A stretch of DNA of 47,171 nucleotides from an uncultured Gammaproteobacteria bacterium (GCA_913051785.1 CAJXCK010000005.1:1-47171); one strand, 5' to 3'. Positions 18,779 to 29,021 are shown, counted from the first letter of the stretch. Notes: generated by a model from the sequence alone, not told the origin. Numbers and translations are program-made.

Positions 18779-19933
18779 TTAGAACAAACTCTCAAACTGG
18801 CGGGATTCATTGCTCGTGCGGGCTGCATTCAAGCAACGAGCAAGCACTGGAATGCCCTCGGAAATTTGGTCGGGGGTAAGATGTCCAAATGCCAATCGCA
18901 AATAGGCTACGTCTTTCCTCGCATAGTGGAATGATTGGCCGGGCAGGTAGGCCACGCCTTCCTCTCGTGAGCTGGACCATAATTTTGCTCTATCCACATC
19001 TTCTGGAATGCGGACCCATATAAACAATCCTCCAACTGGTTGAGACCATACGCATATCTCACCGAGATTCTCCTCTAAAGAACTAAGCGTTAGGTCTCTC
19101 TTCTCGTGGAGCACGGGGTTGGCTACTTTTGCATGACCCCCTATTCCGTCTTTATAGAATTCAGCGGTGATTGCGGCGGCGAGACTATTGCTTCCCGCAT
19201 CGCTTCTCCTTGCGAGCAATCTCTCCAACATTGGGGGTTTCGAATAGATGTAGCCCAGGCGAAAACCAGGTGCGAGGATTTTTGATAATGAGCATAGATA
19301 AATGATGTTTGGATCGTCATCGAGAGCATATAAGGCTGGTTCCAGAGGTCCCTCGTAGTGCACATCTGCGTAGCAATTGTCCTCAATAATTGGAACACCA
19401 TATTTTTTGCCAAGATCAATTAGCTCTAGGCGCCGACTCTTTGGCATTACAAAGCCTGTCGGGTTTTGGTAAGTGCTAATTGTGTATATGAATTTCGGCA
19501 AACGATTTTCTCTTTTGCCCCTTTCTAGAGCCTCTTCAACCTTGTCAGGTCGCATGCCGCTCTCATCCAGCTCAATCCCTTGCATGTCAAATTTTAGGTT
19601 TCGATACGCGCTCAAAGTGCCTGGGTAACTGAATTCCTCGATCAAAATGGGATCACCGTGCGCTTCTTGAAGTGTTTCGGCGCTTAGCGTCACGCCTTGC
19701 ATCGAACCGTTCGTAAGTAAAAGATGATTTGGGTCGACTTCGACCCCCTCGCGTTGGCTTTCTCGCTGAGCCATTGCGATTCTCATACCTTCATGACCTA
19801 GATTGCCGGGATACTCTGTTAAAAAAGTGGCCTCATTCTCGATTGCTTTGACCGCTGCCTTTTTGAGGCTTTCAACTGGGAAGGTGCTTGGATCTGATCT
19901 TCCACTCCCGAAATCGTATTTTATTTTAGACAT
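18779..19933 (-). CDS. PLP-dependent aminotransferase (class I/II, 2-aminoadipate aminotransferase/MocR-like catalytic type)
   Basis: TISTYQNPTGFVMPKSRRLELIDLGKKYGVPIIEDNCYADVHYEG; YLCSLSKILAPGFRLGYI. Confidence 0.9.
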   Translation of the reverse strand: MSKIKYDFGSGRSDPSTFPVESLKKAAVKAIENEATFLTEYPGNLGHEGMRIAMAQRESQREGVEVDPNHLLLTNGSMQGVTLSAETLQEAHGDPILIEEFSYPGTLSAYRNLKFDMQGIELDESGMRPDKVEEALERGKRENRLPKFIYTISTYQNPTGFVMPKSRRLELIDLGKKYGVPIIEDNCYADVHYEGPLEPALYALDDDPNIIYLCSLSKILAPGFRLGYIYSKPPMLERLLARRSDAGSNSLAAAITAEFYKDGIGGHAKVANPVLHEKRDLTLSSLEENLGEICVWSQPVGGLFIWVRIPEDVDRAKLWSSSREEGVAYLPGQSFHYARKDVAYLRLAFGHLTPDQISEGIPVLARCLNAARTSNESRQFESLF

Positions 19934-20699
19934 TTCCCCTCACTAAATTTTCTCGTATTAGATATCGATAGCTTCGTGCTAGAGCCGTCATCATGTCAGT
20001 ATCACAATAATCAAGCTCTACGACTGCCCACTCGAAAATATCGGCGTCGAAAGTGTCAAAAATTGCTTTAAAATCCATATTGCCGTCCCCAACCGCGACG
20101 TGAGCTTTCTCGGGTAGTAGAGGGCCATCTTTTATATGGGCAAGCGGAGTTCGAGATTTTACCCGTTCGATTTCTTCAACAGGATTATTCTTGCCGAAGT
20201 TAGCAGCCCAGTACGTGTCTATCTGGAATTGAAGTTTTGGAAGCGCGTCTTGAATGTAATGATAGGCAGGCCGTCCATCGACCAGCTCAAATTCCCAATG
20301 ATGATTGTGCAGAAATAAAGGCAATCCGTAACGCTCAAGCTTAGACATCAAAGACCCGAGATCATCAATGGTCTTGTTTATAGAGATTATATCCCTGACA
20401 TTCTGTGGGGCTAACCCGCCAGGTGCTCGGGCTAAACCGAGTTCTTGGATGATCTCAGACAGTTTCCCTATCTCCATCGTTCTAGTCGCCCAAGGGAAAT
20501 GGGTAGACGAGACTTCCATCCCTAGATCGTTGACTTGTTTCTTGAAATCTCGAGGGTTCTTTCCAAATAAATTGAATGGTTCTACTCCGGCGAAACCTAT
20601 CTTAGATATCAAGTCTAGGACCAAATCAAAGTTCTTTTCAGATTGTTCTCTAACGCTATAAAGTTGCACCGAAACAGGCGGTAATTTGTCAGAGCTCAT
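19926..20699 (-). CDS. Sugar phosphate isomerase/epimerase (xylose isomerase-like TIM barrel)
   Basis: VSVQLYSVREQSEKNFDLVLDLISKIGFAGVEPFNLFG; PLFLHNHHWEFE; IDTYWAANFG; HIKDG; VGDGNMDFKAIFD. Confidence 0.85.
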   Translation of the reverse strand: MSSDKLPPVSVQLYSVREQSEKNFDLVLDLISKIGFAGVEPFNLFGKNPRDFKKQVNDLGMEVSSTHFPWATRTMEIGKLSEIIQELGLARAPGGLAPQNVRDIISINKTIDDLGSLMSKLERYGLPLFLHNHHWEFELVDGRPAYHYIQDALPKLQFQIDTYWAANFGKNNPVEEIERVKSRTPLAHIKDGPLLPEKAHVAVGDGNMDFKAIFDTFDADIFEWAVVELDYCDTDMMTALARSYRYLIRENLVRGNV

Positions 20700-20750
20700 A
20701 GATTTTTCCCCTGTCCACAGTATACATTTCTAAGGTAAGTATAATAGGCG

Positions 20751-21932
20751 GTGAACACTTGCTGGGTTTTTGGTGTAAAAAACGAGAGGGATGTTTATTT
20801 GAATAAGGTCAGATTTGGTTTAGTCGGTGGCGGATTCGGAGCCCTGATAGGCAGAGTGCACAAAATGGCCGCTGAATTGAGCGGTTCGGCTGAACTGGTT
20901 TGCGGTGCATTCTCCCGTGACCCTATCCAATCAAAAAAAGCTGGCGTCGAACTATTCGGTATCGACCCTCACCGAGCATATCCAGATGTTGAGACTATGT
21001 GTTTGATGGAGTCTGCCGTCGATGAGAGCAAAAGAGCGGAGGTGATGATTATTGCGACGCCGAATCACTCTCATTTTGAAATAGCTAAGCAGTGTTTGAA
21101 CTCGGGATTTCATGTTGTTTGTGACAAGCCGATGACCGTCAGCGTGAATCAGGCTCAAACATTGGCTGAATTAGTCGAGGTGACCGGCCTTTCATTTGGT
21201 CTGACTTATAACTACACGGGTTATCCGATGGTTCGCCAGGCACGAAGAATGATCTTAGATGGGCAGCTTGGAGAAATCAGGAGAGTGAGTTGCGAGTATT
21301 TGCAGGGATGGCTGGCAAATGATCTCTCTGAGAATAAGCAGGCGGCATGGAGGACAGATCCTGAATTGGCGGGACCGACGGGCTGTTTTGGAGATATTGG
21401 TAGCCATGCCGAGAACCTTGTGAGTTATGTCTCCAATCTTGAAATGAAAGAAGTTTGTGCTGACCTAACTCGCTTTGTTCCAGGTCGAAGACTTGATGAC
21501 GATGGAACAGTGTTGATTCGATTCAGGGGCGGTGCGAAGGGATACATATCAGCTAGTCAGATCGCTGTAGGGCGAGAGAACGATATTTCGTTAGAAATTT
21601 ATGGAACCAAAGGAAGCATAGAATGGAAACACTCAGATCCTAATTCACTCGTTTGTCGGAGAAATGGTGAACCGCTACAGATTTACCGATCGGGTGGGCC
21701 GGGTGAGGAGAGTGTGTCACGAGATCATGGGCTCCCAGCTGGTCACCCAGAGGGATTTATCGAGGCATTTTCGGAAATTTATCGTAATTTCTTTGAAAAC
21801 ATCAGGGAAAGCTCCGAGCCAACGTTTCCTTCGGTAAAGGATGGTGTAAGAGGAATGCGTTTCCTGGAGACCGTTGTAACAAGTTCGGAGGAAGGGAGTG
21901 TTTGGAAATCCCTTGAGGGAGAAGCCACATGA
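20751..21932 (+). CDS. Gfo/Idh/MocA family oxidoreductase
   Basis: VRFGLVGGGFGALIGRVHKMAAELSGSAELVCGAFS; IIATPNHSHFEIAKQCLNSGFHVVCDKPM. The true start may be the later TTG before NKVRFGLVGG. Confidence 0.9.
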   Translation: MNTCWVFGVKNERDVYLNKVRFGLVGGGFGALIGRVHKMAAELSGSAELVCGAFSRDPIQSKKAGVELFGIDPHRAYPDVETMCLMESAVDESKRAEVMIIATPNHSHFEIAKQCLNSGFHVVCDKPMTVSVNQAQTLAELVEVTGLSFGLTYNYTGYPMVRQARRMILDGQLGEIRRVSCEYLQGWLANDLSENKQAAWRTDPELAGPTGCFGDIGSHAENLVSYVSNLEMKEVCADLTRFVPGRRLDDDGTVLIRFRGGAKGYISASQIAVGRENDISLEIYGTKGSIEWKHSDPNSLVCRRNGEPLQIYRSGGPGEESVSRDHGLPAGHPEGFIEAFSEIYRNFFENIRESSEPTFPSVKDGVRGMRFLETVVTSSEEGSVWKSLEGEAT

Positions 21933-22996
21933 AAACTCTAAAGGGGCCAGCAATTTTTTTGGCGCAATTTATATCTGACGATGAACCTTTCAGCTCTCTG
22001 AGTAAGATCGCGGCCTGGGCCTCAAAATTAGGATTCGCTGGGATTCAATTGCCAATCGGGAATCCCGATTTCATTGACGTGAAAAAAGCTGCAGAGAGCA
22101 AAGTGTATTGCGATGAGCTTAAGGGGCATTGCTCTGAGTTCGGAATAGAAATCACGGAGTTATCGACTCATTTGGAGGGGCAACTAATTGCCGTGCACCC
22201 GGCTTATGACAAGCTATTTGACAGTTTTGCTCCTGAGGCGGTTCATAATAATTCAAAAGCACGATCAGAATGGGCTTCGCAACAGTTGAGGCTAGCTGCG
22301 CAGGCTAGTGCTAATTTGGGACTTTCAAACCAAGCCACGTTTTCTGGCTCGCTATTGTGGCCGTATATCTATCCGTGGCCTCAGAGATCTGCGGGCCTCG
22401 TTGAAGAGGGTTTTAAAGAACTGGCATCCCGCTGGTTACCTATCCTGGATGTGTTTGATGAGGCAGGAGTCAACCTTTGTTATGAAATACACCCTGGAGA
22501 AGATTTGCACGATGGTTCCAGCTTTGAATTGTTCTTAGAACAGGTCAAGGATCATCCAAGAGCGAATATCCTTTATGATCCCAGTCATCTTGTCTTACAA
22601 GGTATGAACTATCTCGATTTTATCGATATATATCGCGATCGAATAAAGATGTTCCATGTAAAAGACGCAGAACTCAACTCGTCCGGAAGATCCGGAGTTT
22701 ATGGTGGTTATAGTGATTGGCTAGATAGACCCGGTAGATTTCGCTCCCTCGGAGATGGTTCTGTGGATTTTAAGGCGATTTTCTCGAAATTGGCCGCGTA
22801 TGATTTTGATGGCTGGGCAGTCTTGGAGTGGGAGTGTTGTTTGAAGAATCAAGAGGATGGTGCGAGGGAAGGAGCCTCTTTTATCAAAGATCACATTATT
22901 AAAGTTACCGATAAAGCATTCGACGATTTCGCAGCCGCACCAGCTTCCACAGATGTCAACAGAGTGATTTTAGGAATTGAAGAAGATAGGACTTAA
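21929..22996 (+). CDS. Sugar phosphate isomerase/epimerase family protein
   Basis: LGFAGIQLPIGNPDFID; NLCYEIHPGEDLHDG; ILYDPSHLVLQGMNYLDFI; MFHVKDAE; SLGDGSVDFKAIF. Confidence 0.87.
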   Translation: MKTLKGPAIFLAQFISDDEPFSSLSKIAAWASKLGFAGIQLPIGNPDFIDVKKAAESKVYCDELKGHCSEFGIEITELSTHLEGQLIAVHPAYDKLFDSFAPEAVHNNSKARSEWASQQLRLAAQASANLGLSNQATFSGSLLWPYIYPWPQRSAGLVEEGFKELASRWLPILDVFDEAGVNLCYEIHPGEDLHDGSSFELFLEQVKDHPRANILYDPSHLVLQGMNYLDFIDIYRDRIKMFHVKDAELNSSGRSGVYGGYSDWLDRPGRFRSLGDGSVDFKAIFSKLAAYDFDGWAVLEWECCLKNQEDGAREGASFIKDHIIKVTDKAFDDFAAAPASTDVNRVILGIEEDRT

Positions 22997-23896
22997 GTGA
23001 TGCAGGAAATATTGGAGCGAGAAGCGAAAATACTTTCACATAATCAACGGGTTGAGTATTTCGAAAAGGGTTATATTGGTCTTCCTGGGTTTTTATCCCA
23101 GGATTGGTTGGATTGCCTCAATCAAATCACCTCTGATTTTATAGAAATCAGCAGTGGTTTAAGTTACGAGATTGGTACCGGAAAAGACCAACGATTTGAT
23201 TTGGAACCGAGTCATCGGCCCGGTGCTCCGCGGATTAGGCGGCTTAACTCCCCGGTTGATCATCATCAAGAATATTGGGACTTTGCCAGCAAAGGCCCTT
23301 TCGTAGAAATCGCGGAAGATCTATTGGGTCCAGATGTTAAATTTCATCACTCAAAGTTGAATTTTAAATGGGGGGATGGAGGTGAAGAGGTGAAGTGGCA
23401 TCAGGATATACAGTTCTGGCCTCATACCAATTATGAAGTGCTTACCCTCGGCGTATATCTTGACGATGTAGACCCTACGATGGCCCCGATGGGTATCATT
23501 CCGGGCAGTCACAATGGTCCTTTATTCGATCTCTATGATGAATCGGATACTTGGACGGGAAATATCTCCAACAACGACTTGAATCTCTTAGAAGTAGATT
23601 CTGCGGAGTACATAAGTGGTTCAGCTGGTACAGTGACTGTACATAATTGTCGTTGTGTTCATGGATCAGCCCCTAACTTGAGCAGCAGGTCGAGGCCGCT
23701 GTTTTTGTGTGCCTATTCAGCGGCACATGCTCTTCCAATAACCGATCTCACTCGTGGGGGAAAATATTCGGAGACGATTGTCAAAGGTAAGGCCGCCAGG
23801 TGGGCTAAATTCGACCCAAGGCCAGTATTGCTCCCGCCTGATTGGTCAAAGACGAGATATAAATCTATCTTCGAGCATCAACAGAAGGAGAATTAG
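22997..23896 (+). CDS. Phytanoyl-CoA dioxygenase (PhyH) family protein
   Basis: VKWHQDIQFWPHTNYEVLTLGVYLDDVDPTMAPMGIIPGSH (HxD) and distal VHNCRCVHGSAPN. Confidence 0.88.
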   Translation: MMQEILEREAKILSHNQRVEYFEKGYIGLPGFLSQDWLDCLNQITSDFIEISSGLSYEIGTGKDQRFDLEPSHRPGAPRIRRLNSPVDHHQEYWDFASKGPFVEIAEDLLGPDVKFHHSKLNFKWGDGGEEVKWHQDIQFWPHTNYEVLTLGVYLDDVDPTMAPMGIIPGSHNGPLFDLYDESDTWTGNISNNDLNLLEVDSAEYISGSAGTVTVHNCRCVHGSAPNLSSRSRPLFLCAYSAAHALPITDLTRGGKYSETIVKGKAARWAKFDPRPVLLPPDWSKTRYKSIFEHQQKEN

Positions 23897-23910
23897 ATCT
23901 AGCTAGGTGC

Positions 23911-24897
23911 TTATCCTACTAACGCCTTTTGGTAGTCATTAAGTTCTGGAGCTGTAGGCAGTTTAAATCTGCCGGAGGCCAAGTCCTCTAGCACTTGCGG
24001 GAACTCATCTGCGTTGATGAAACGATCGCTCCAGTTGGTTGTCGAGGTCACCGTCTCTACGGCGGCCCTTCTCTTCGCAATAACTTTCTCGTTAGATTTT
24101 TCTTTAGGCATCATGCAGATGAGACTGGCAGCCCTAAAGAGGCGATCATCAAAATCTGGAGTTCCCATACCAGGGCTGCTGCAGTGAATGGTTCTTGAGT
24201 CCCAAAGCATAAGATCACCTGGCTCCATGTGACAGATGACGGGTTTGGCGTCAGCCAGGAGAGGATCATCTTTCGGAAAACGAAAATGATCGATGGTGGG
24301 GTGTATGCGTTCTAACCTTTCCTTATACATCTCTGGGATGGCTTCAAAACGCCTGTGGCTGCCAGGAACCATAACGTTACCGCCTGTCTGTGGAGAAGTC
24401 GGCAGCAGATTAACAAGGCCTTGCACGCAATGTTTACCGGGCCTTCCTAAGGGATGTTGATCGATGTGCAGCCAACTCGGGCCCTCGTTTGTTTTCCAAT
24501 TTCGCTGATAAGTCCAAGGCCTCCATAGAGCTACACCATCGAAACTGACGAGGAGTTCATCGTCCTGCCAAAGATTGGCAAAGGCTTCTTTGACAGTCGG
24601 CACACTGCGGATATACCACTGAGCTTGGCTATGTCCTATTCCGTGACTTGGAAGAATTCCACCATGAACGGCGGTAGGCCATCGGTCGTTGTCCCACGTT
24701 GCGACGTCGTTTCGGTCGATGCCAGTGCCAAGTTCCTCTAGATAATCCCAAATTAGGCCAATGGCAGTGTTTGTCTCTTCTCTGCTTAATACATTTGCAA
24801 CTACAGCGAAGCCGTTCTCATCCATGTATTCCAACATTTCTGGATCTTGAGGGCTCCATCTCGGCACCTCTTTGTACTCTATCTTGATATTTTGCAT
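23911..24897 (-). CDS. Phytanoyl-CoA dioxygenase (PhyH) family protein
   Basis: SWLHIDQHPLGRPGKHCVQGLVNLLPTSPQTGGNVMVPGSHRRF; DLMLWDSRTIHCSSPG. Confidence 0.87.
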   Translation of the reverse strand: MQNIKIEYKEVPRWSPQDPEMLEYMDENGFAVVANVLSREETNTAIGLIWDYLEELGTGIDRNDVATWDNDRWPTAVHGGILPSHGIGHSQAQWYIRSVPTVKEAFANLWQDDELLVSFDGVALWRPWTYQRNWKTNEGPSWLHIDQHPLGRPGKHCVQGLVNLLPTSPQTGGNVMVPGSHRRFEAIPEMYKERLERIHPTIDHFRFPKDDPLLADAKPVICHMEPGDLMLWDSRTIHCSSPGMGTPDFDDRLFRAASLICMMPKEKSNEKVIAKRRAAVETVTSTTNWSDRFINADEFPQVLEDLASGRFKLPTAPELNDYQKALVG

Positions 24898-24988
24898 CTC
24901 CCTGCACCCCCTAAATATCCGCGCGTTTTATTCAACGCTTCTTTGATAAAATTATCACATCAATTTAAAAAGAGATAACGAACGAAAC

Positions 24989-25798
24989 ATGAACAAATTT
25001 CAGTCGTTTTTTGACAACGTCCGCTCTAACCGAGTTTTTGAAAGTATTGTGATTTTAGTTATCGTTTCCTCAGCTGTGATGGTCGGAATCAACTCCTATG
25101 ATTTGGATCCAAGGTTGTTAAGCATCATTTTCGTCTTCGATTTTGGAATCACGCTGTTTTTTCTTGTTGAGCTGACTGTAAGATTCCTGGGCGAACCCAA
25201 TAAGCGAGAATTTTTTAAGTCCGGTTGGAATATTTTCGACACAATGATTGTGTCGATAAGCTTGATCCCTATCGATGAGTCAGAGTTAGTTTTTTTGGGG
25301 AGACTAATCCGTATTTTTCGTGTTTTGAGGATGATTTCGATTATTCCCGAGCTCAGATTGTTGGTGAATTCTTTATTGCGGGCCCTACCACAACTTGGTT
25401 ATGTCGCTCTTTTAATGTTCATTATATTTTATATCTATGCCGCAATCGGAAACTCTCTTTTTCAGGAGATTGACCCAACTCTTTGGGGAAACATCGCGAT
25501 CAGCCTGTTGACGCTTTTTAGGGTGATGACTTTTGAAGATTGGACGGACGTCATGTATGCAACGCAAGCGGTTTATTGGTGGAGCTGGGTCTATTACCTA
25601 TCTTTTATTTTTCTCACGGCGTTTGCTTTTCTAAATATGATTATTGGTATTGTCGTTAAGGTTCTGGAAGAAGAACATCGTGCTGAGGAGGCAGCAGCAA
25701 AAGAAAGCGAGTTTGGGGGGCCTGAGCCAACTCTCTACGAGATCAAACAGCAGCTGGATGACCTGAGAGATCTCTTAAATAAGAAGACAGTCAGCTGA
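24989..25798 (+). CDS. Single-domain voltage-gated-type cation channel (ion transporter)
   Basis: S4-like GRLIRIFRVLRMISIIPELRLL (Arg every third residue), pore LLTLFRVMTFEDWTDVMYA, six predicted TM segments. Confidence 0.88.
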   Translation: MNKFQSFFDNVRSNRVFESIVILVIVSSAVMVGINSYDLDPRLLSIIFVFDFGITLFFLVELTVRFLGEPNKREFFKSGWNIFDTMIVSISLIPIDESELVFLGRLIRIFRVLRMISIIPELRLLVNSLLRALPQLGYVALLMFIIFYIYAAIGNSLFQEIDPTLWGNIAISLLTLFRVMTFEDWTDVMYATQAVYWWSWVYYLSFIFLTAFAFLNMIIGIVVKVLEEEHRAEEAAAKESEFGGPEPTLYEIKQQLDDLRDLLNKKTVS

Positions 25799-28256
25799 CT
25801 TTTCTTTTTTGAGGAATGTTTTTGACCAGTTCTCTCTTGGCTGCTTTCCTCTCGTATTTCTTGGCCGGGGTGTTAACGATCTCTGCTAGTTCTATTCTTC
25901 GGAGTCCTTGAGCGATCCGCTCTTTGCCGACGTTTGAGTATAAGGTATTTCGTTGGCGCGCATTTCTATTCAGCTGATGAATAATGGTATTCATCTCGTT
26001 GGGTGTTGTTTCTTGTCCATGCATCGTTCCAGCCGCTCTGCTGATCGACTCGTTCATCAGTGTGCCGCCAAGATCATTTGATCCGGCATTTAGGCAAGCT
26101 TTAACACCCTCATGTCCCATCTTTACCCAGCTTGTTTGTATATTATCTATCTGACCATGCAGTACTAATCTCGATACGGCGTGCATCAGGACGGCCTCTC
26201 GAAAAGTAGGTCCCTTCCTCGCTTTGCCCTTCAGATACATAGGTGCTTCCATGTGCACAAAGGGCAGGGGGACGAATTCCGTAAACCCTCCGGTGCGGGC
26301 TTGTAGGTCGCGAACTCGAAGTAGGTGACGAGCCCAGTGAATGGGTTTCTCCACGTGTCCATACATGATTGTCGCCGTGGTTTTAAACCCGAGCTCGTGT
26401 GCAGTTTCCATTACCTCCAACCATTGAGCTGTATTTACCTTATCCGCGCATATAATTGATCGGACCTCATCATCTAGTATTTCCGCAGCTGTCCCAGGAA
26501 GAGTTCCTAAGCCCGCCTCTTTTAGTCTTGTGAGATACTCTCGAAGGCCGACTCCAAGAGTAGCCGCTCCTTGCCATACCTCTAGAGGCGAGAAAGCATG
26601 TACGTGCATTTCGGGCACCGCGTTTTTGACCACCTCAAGGATATGCAGGTAGGTTTCCCCGGTATATTCGGGGTGAATTCCGCCTTGCATGCAAACCTCA
26701 GTTGCACCCCTATCCCAGCCTTCGGTAGTCCTACGAGCTATTTCTTCATCCGATAGGTCGTATGGTCTCCCTCTGAGATTTTCAGACAACTTTCCCTTTG
26801 AAAAAGCGCAGAATTGGCACTTGAAATAGCAGATGTTGGTGTAATTGATGTTCCTGTTCACAACATAGCTAACGGTGTCTCCATTTACCTGCTGTCGAAG
26901 ACGGTCAGCAGCCTGAGTGACGGCATTAAAGTCATCACCCCTGGCAGCAAAAAGGCGAACAATCTGGTTTTCATCAATGCGCTCACCCCTGGTACACGCG
27001 TTGATAATCTCCTCGATATCCTGTGAGGTTTTAGATGGCTGTGTTATTAAGGCACTCATTAGCTCACCGGGAGGGGAGGTCTCAGGGTCTCCTGGGCTCC
27101 ATTTATCTATCCGTGGAAATCCCTCGCTGTCCACTAAGTCTAGAACTCGCTCGTGCAAGTCTGGATGCACCCAATTTTCTAATTCCATGGCGAATCGAGG
27201 GTAAACGGTCAGCCGTTCCGTTAGATATTTCCCCGCATTTGCTGTTTCTCTAGAGAGTTCTTCAAGGTGAGGCCAGGGGGCCTCCGGATTCACAAAGTCG
27301 GGGGTGACGGGTGAGACACCTCCCCAGTCATTAATTCCAGCATGCACGATTTGCGGCAGCACCCCGGGGCTCAAGTTTGGTGGTGCCTGAACGCTCATAT
27401 CTGGTCCGAACATTATTCGAGCGCATGCAATTGTCCAAAGAAGCTCATTCAAATCTGGCTCGGGGGCACTTACCATCTTAGTGCCTTCCTTGGCTCTAAA
27501 GTTTTGGATGATGATCTCTTGAATATGTCCATATTCTTGTTGGATTTTGCGAAGCTCTAAAAGGCTTTCTATGCGCTCGCGTCGTGTCTCCCCGATGCCA
27601 ATCAAAATTCCTGTTGTGAAAGGAACCTTAGCTATGCCGGCATTGCGAAGCGTTTGCAGACGAACTGAAGGCGCTTTGTCTGGTGACCCGTAGTGCGGCA
27701 TACCTTTTTCACACAATCTTTCGGAAGCTGACTCCAGCATAATTCCCATCGAAGGAGAAACCTCTCGTAAGTCTTCCAATTCTTCTGGCTCCAAATTGCC
27801 AGGATTCGCGTGCGGCAACAATCCTGTTTCTTCAAAAACAGCCTTGGCAGCAGCCTTCAGGTACTGCGTTGTTGATTCATAGCCTGCCTCCGCAAGCCAT
27901 TCTCTCGCCGCCCGATATCTTAGCTCTGGCTTTTCACCCAGCGTAAAGAGCGCCTCTTTACAACCCATTTTTTGTCCATCTCTAGCGAGTTCTATGACTT
28001 CTTCTATCGAGAGATAGGCGGATTTAAGTTTTCTAGGGACAGTCGCGAAGGTGCAGTAATGGCAGACATCGCGACAGAGGTGAGTCAGCGGTATGAAGAC
28101 CTTTTTGGAGTAGGTGACAACGCTATTAAAGCCCTGATTACGAAGGTGACTGGCAACATCTGCCAGCTCCTTTGTGCTTGCCGTTTCAGATAAGTCGAGT
28201 ATCTCTTCATCGCTGAGTGCCTGCCCCGATCTTGCTCTGATTAAAAGATCTTTCAT
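25791..28256 (-). CDS. fbiC: FbiC: CofG/CofH fusion, 5-deazaflavin (Fo) synthase
   Basis: 821 aa with two radical-SAM CxxxCxxC clusters: LTHLCRDVCHYCTFA and NYTNICYFKCQFCAFSKG. Confidence 0.95.
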   Translation of the reverse strand: MKDLLIRARSGQALSDEEILDLSETASTKELADVASHLRNQGFNSVVTYSKKVFIPLTHLCRDVCHYCTFATVPRKLKSAYLSIEEVIELARDGQKMGCKEALFTLGEKPELRYRAAREWLAEAGYESTTQYLKAAAKAVFEETGLLPHANPGNLEPEELEDLREVSPSMGIMLESASERLCEKGMPHYGSPDKAPSVRLQTLRNAGIAKVPFTTGILIGIGETRRERIESLLELRKIQQEYGHIQEIIIQNFRAKEGTKMVSAPEPDLNELLWTIACARIMFGPDMSVQAPPNLSPGVLPQIVHAGINDWGGVSPVTPDFVNPEAPWPHLEELSRETANAGKYLTERLTVYPRFAMELENWVHPDLHERVLDLVDSEGFPRIDKWSPGDPETSPPGELMSALITQPSKTSQDIEEIINACTRGERIDENQIVRLFAARGDDFNAVTQAADRLRQQVNGDTVSYVVNRNINYTNICYFKCQFCAFSKGKLSENLRGRPYDLSDEEIARRTTEGWDRGATEVCMQGGIHPEYTGETYLHILEVVKNAVPEMHVHAFSPLEVWQGAATLGVGLREYLTRLKEAGLGTLPGTAAEILDDEVRSIICADKVNTAQWLEVMETAHELGFKTTATIMYGHVEKPIHWARHLLRVRDLQARTGGFTEFVPLPFVHMEAPMYLKGKARKGPTFREAVLMHAVSRLVLHGQIDNIQTSWVKMGHEGVKACLNAGSNDLGGTLMNESISRAAGTMHGQETTPNEMNTIIHQLNRNARQRNTLYSNVGKERIAQGLRRIELAEIVNTPAKKYERKAAKRELVKNIPQKRKVS

Positions 28257-28921
28257 AACCGTGCCCCCCGATCGAGGCTGTCGATCAAGCGCTCCTCAAT
28301 ACCGGATCTCGATAGGTAAGTAGCCGTCTGCGTTCTTGGAGCTTCTTGCATCACGCGGAGCAAGTCCTCGGGCAAGTCAATATCTAACGCAAAACGACTA
28401 GCCGGCACAATCTTGGGGCTAAAGTTTTTTGAGTAGGCCGCATTAACGTGTGGTTTAAAACTTTTTCCATCGAAAATGTACGGAATAGCTAGGGGCGGGG
28501 AGGATATTAACCCGTTCGTGCCTATGTTATCGGAGTCCGGCATGATCGTAATGCCCGGATTACTTCTAATTAGGAGGTCAACCTCCTCGGCCTCGATAGC
28601 GGGTACATCGGCAGGGACGACTACAATACCTTCTGCGTTAAAGTTCGCAACGAGATGAAGAGTTGCCTGCGTCAGTGCCTCCGCCAAACTTGCGCTGGGG
28701 CTTTCGCTGAAACGTTCCGTTGCGAAAGCTGCAGCTAGGGAATCCGCTTCTCGTGCTCGTGACACAATCAAGATTCCTGAGAGTTCTTTACAGCTTGATA
28801 GGGAGGTAATTACATCTCTGGCCATCGCGAGCATCAGGCCTCTTCGCTCTTCTTCACTTAGAACATTAGAGAGGCGCTGTTTCGCTCGATCGAACGTTTT
28901 GATGGGTACGATAGCCCACAT
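28253..28921 (-). CDS. cofC: CofC/FbiD-type guanylyltransferase of F420 biosynthesis
   Basis: MWAIVPIKTFDRAKQRLSNVLSEEERRGLMLAMARDV; VVVPADVPAIEAEEVDLL; FALDIDLPEDL; ATGA overlap with fbiC. Confidence 0.9.
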   Translation of the reverse strand: MWAIVPIKTFDRAKQRLSNVLSEEERRGLMLAMARDVITSLSSCKELSGILIVSRAREADSLAAAFATERFSESPSASLAEALTQATLHLVANFNAEGIVVVPADVPAIEAEEVDLLIRSNPGITIMPDSDNIGTNGLISSPPLAIPYIFDGKSFKPHVNAAYSKNFSPKIVPASRFALDIDLPEDLLRVMQEAPRTQTATYLSRSGIEERLIDSLDRGARL

Positions 28922-29021
28922 GAAGACCTCCTGATGTTCGGTTGAAGATACAGCGAGTCCCCCTATTCAAGCTCCTTTTTTTGCTTGACTGAGTTGGAGC
29001 CGCTTTTTTGAAGGTCTCTGT

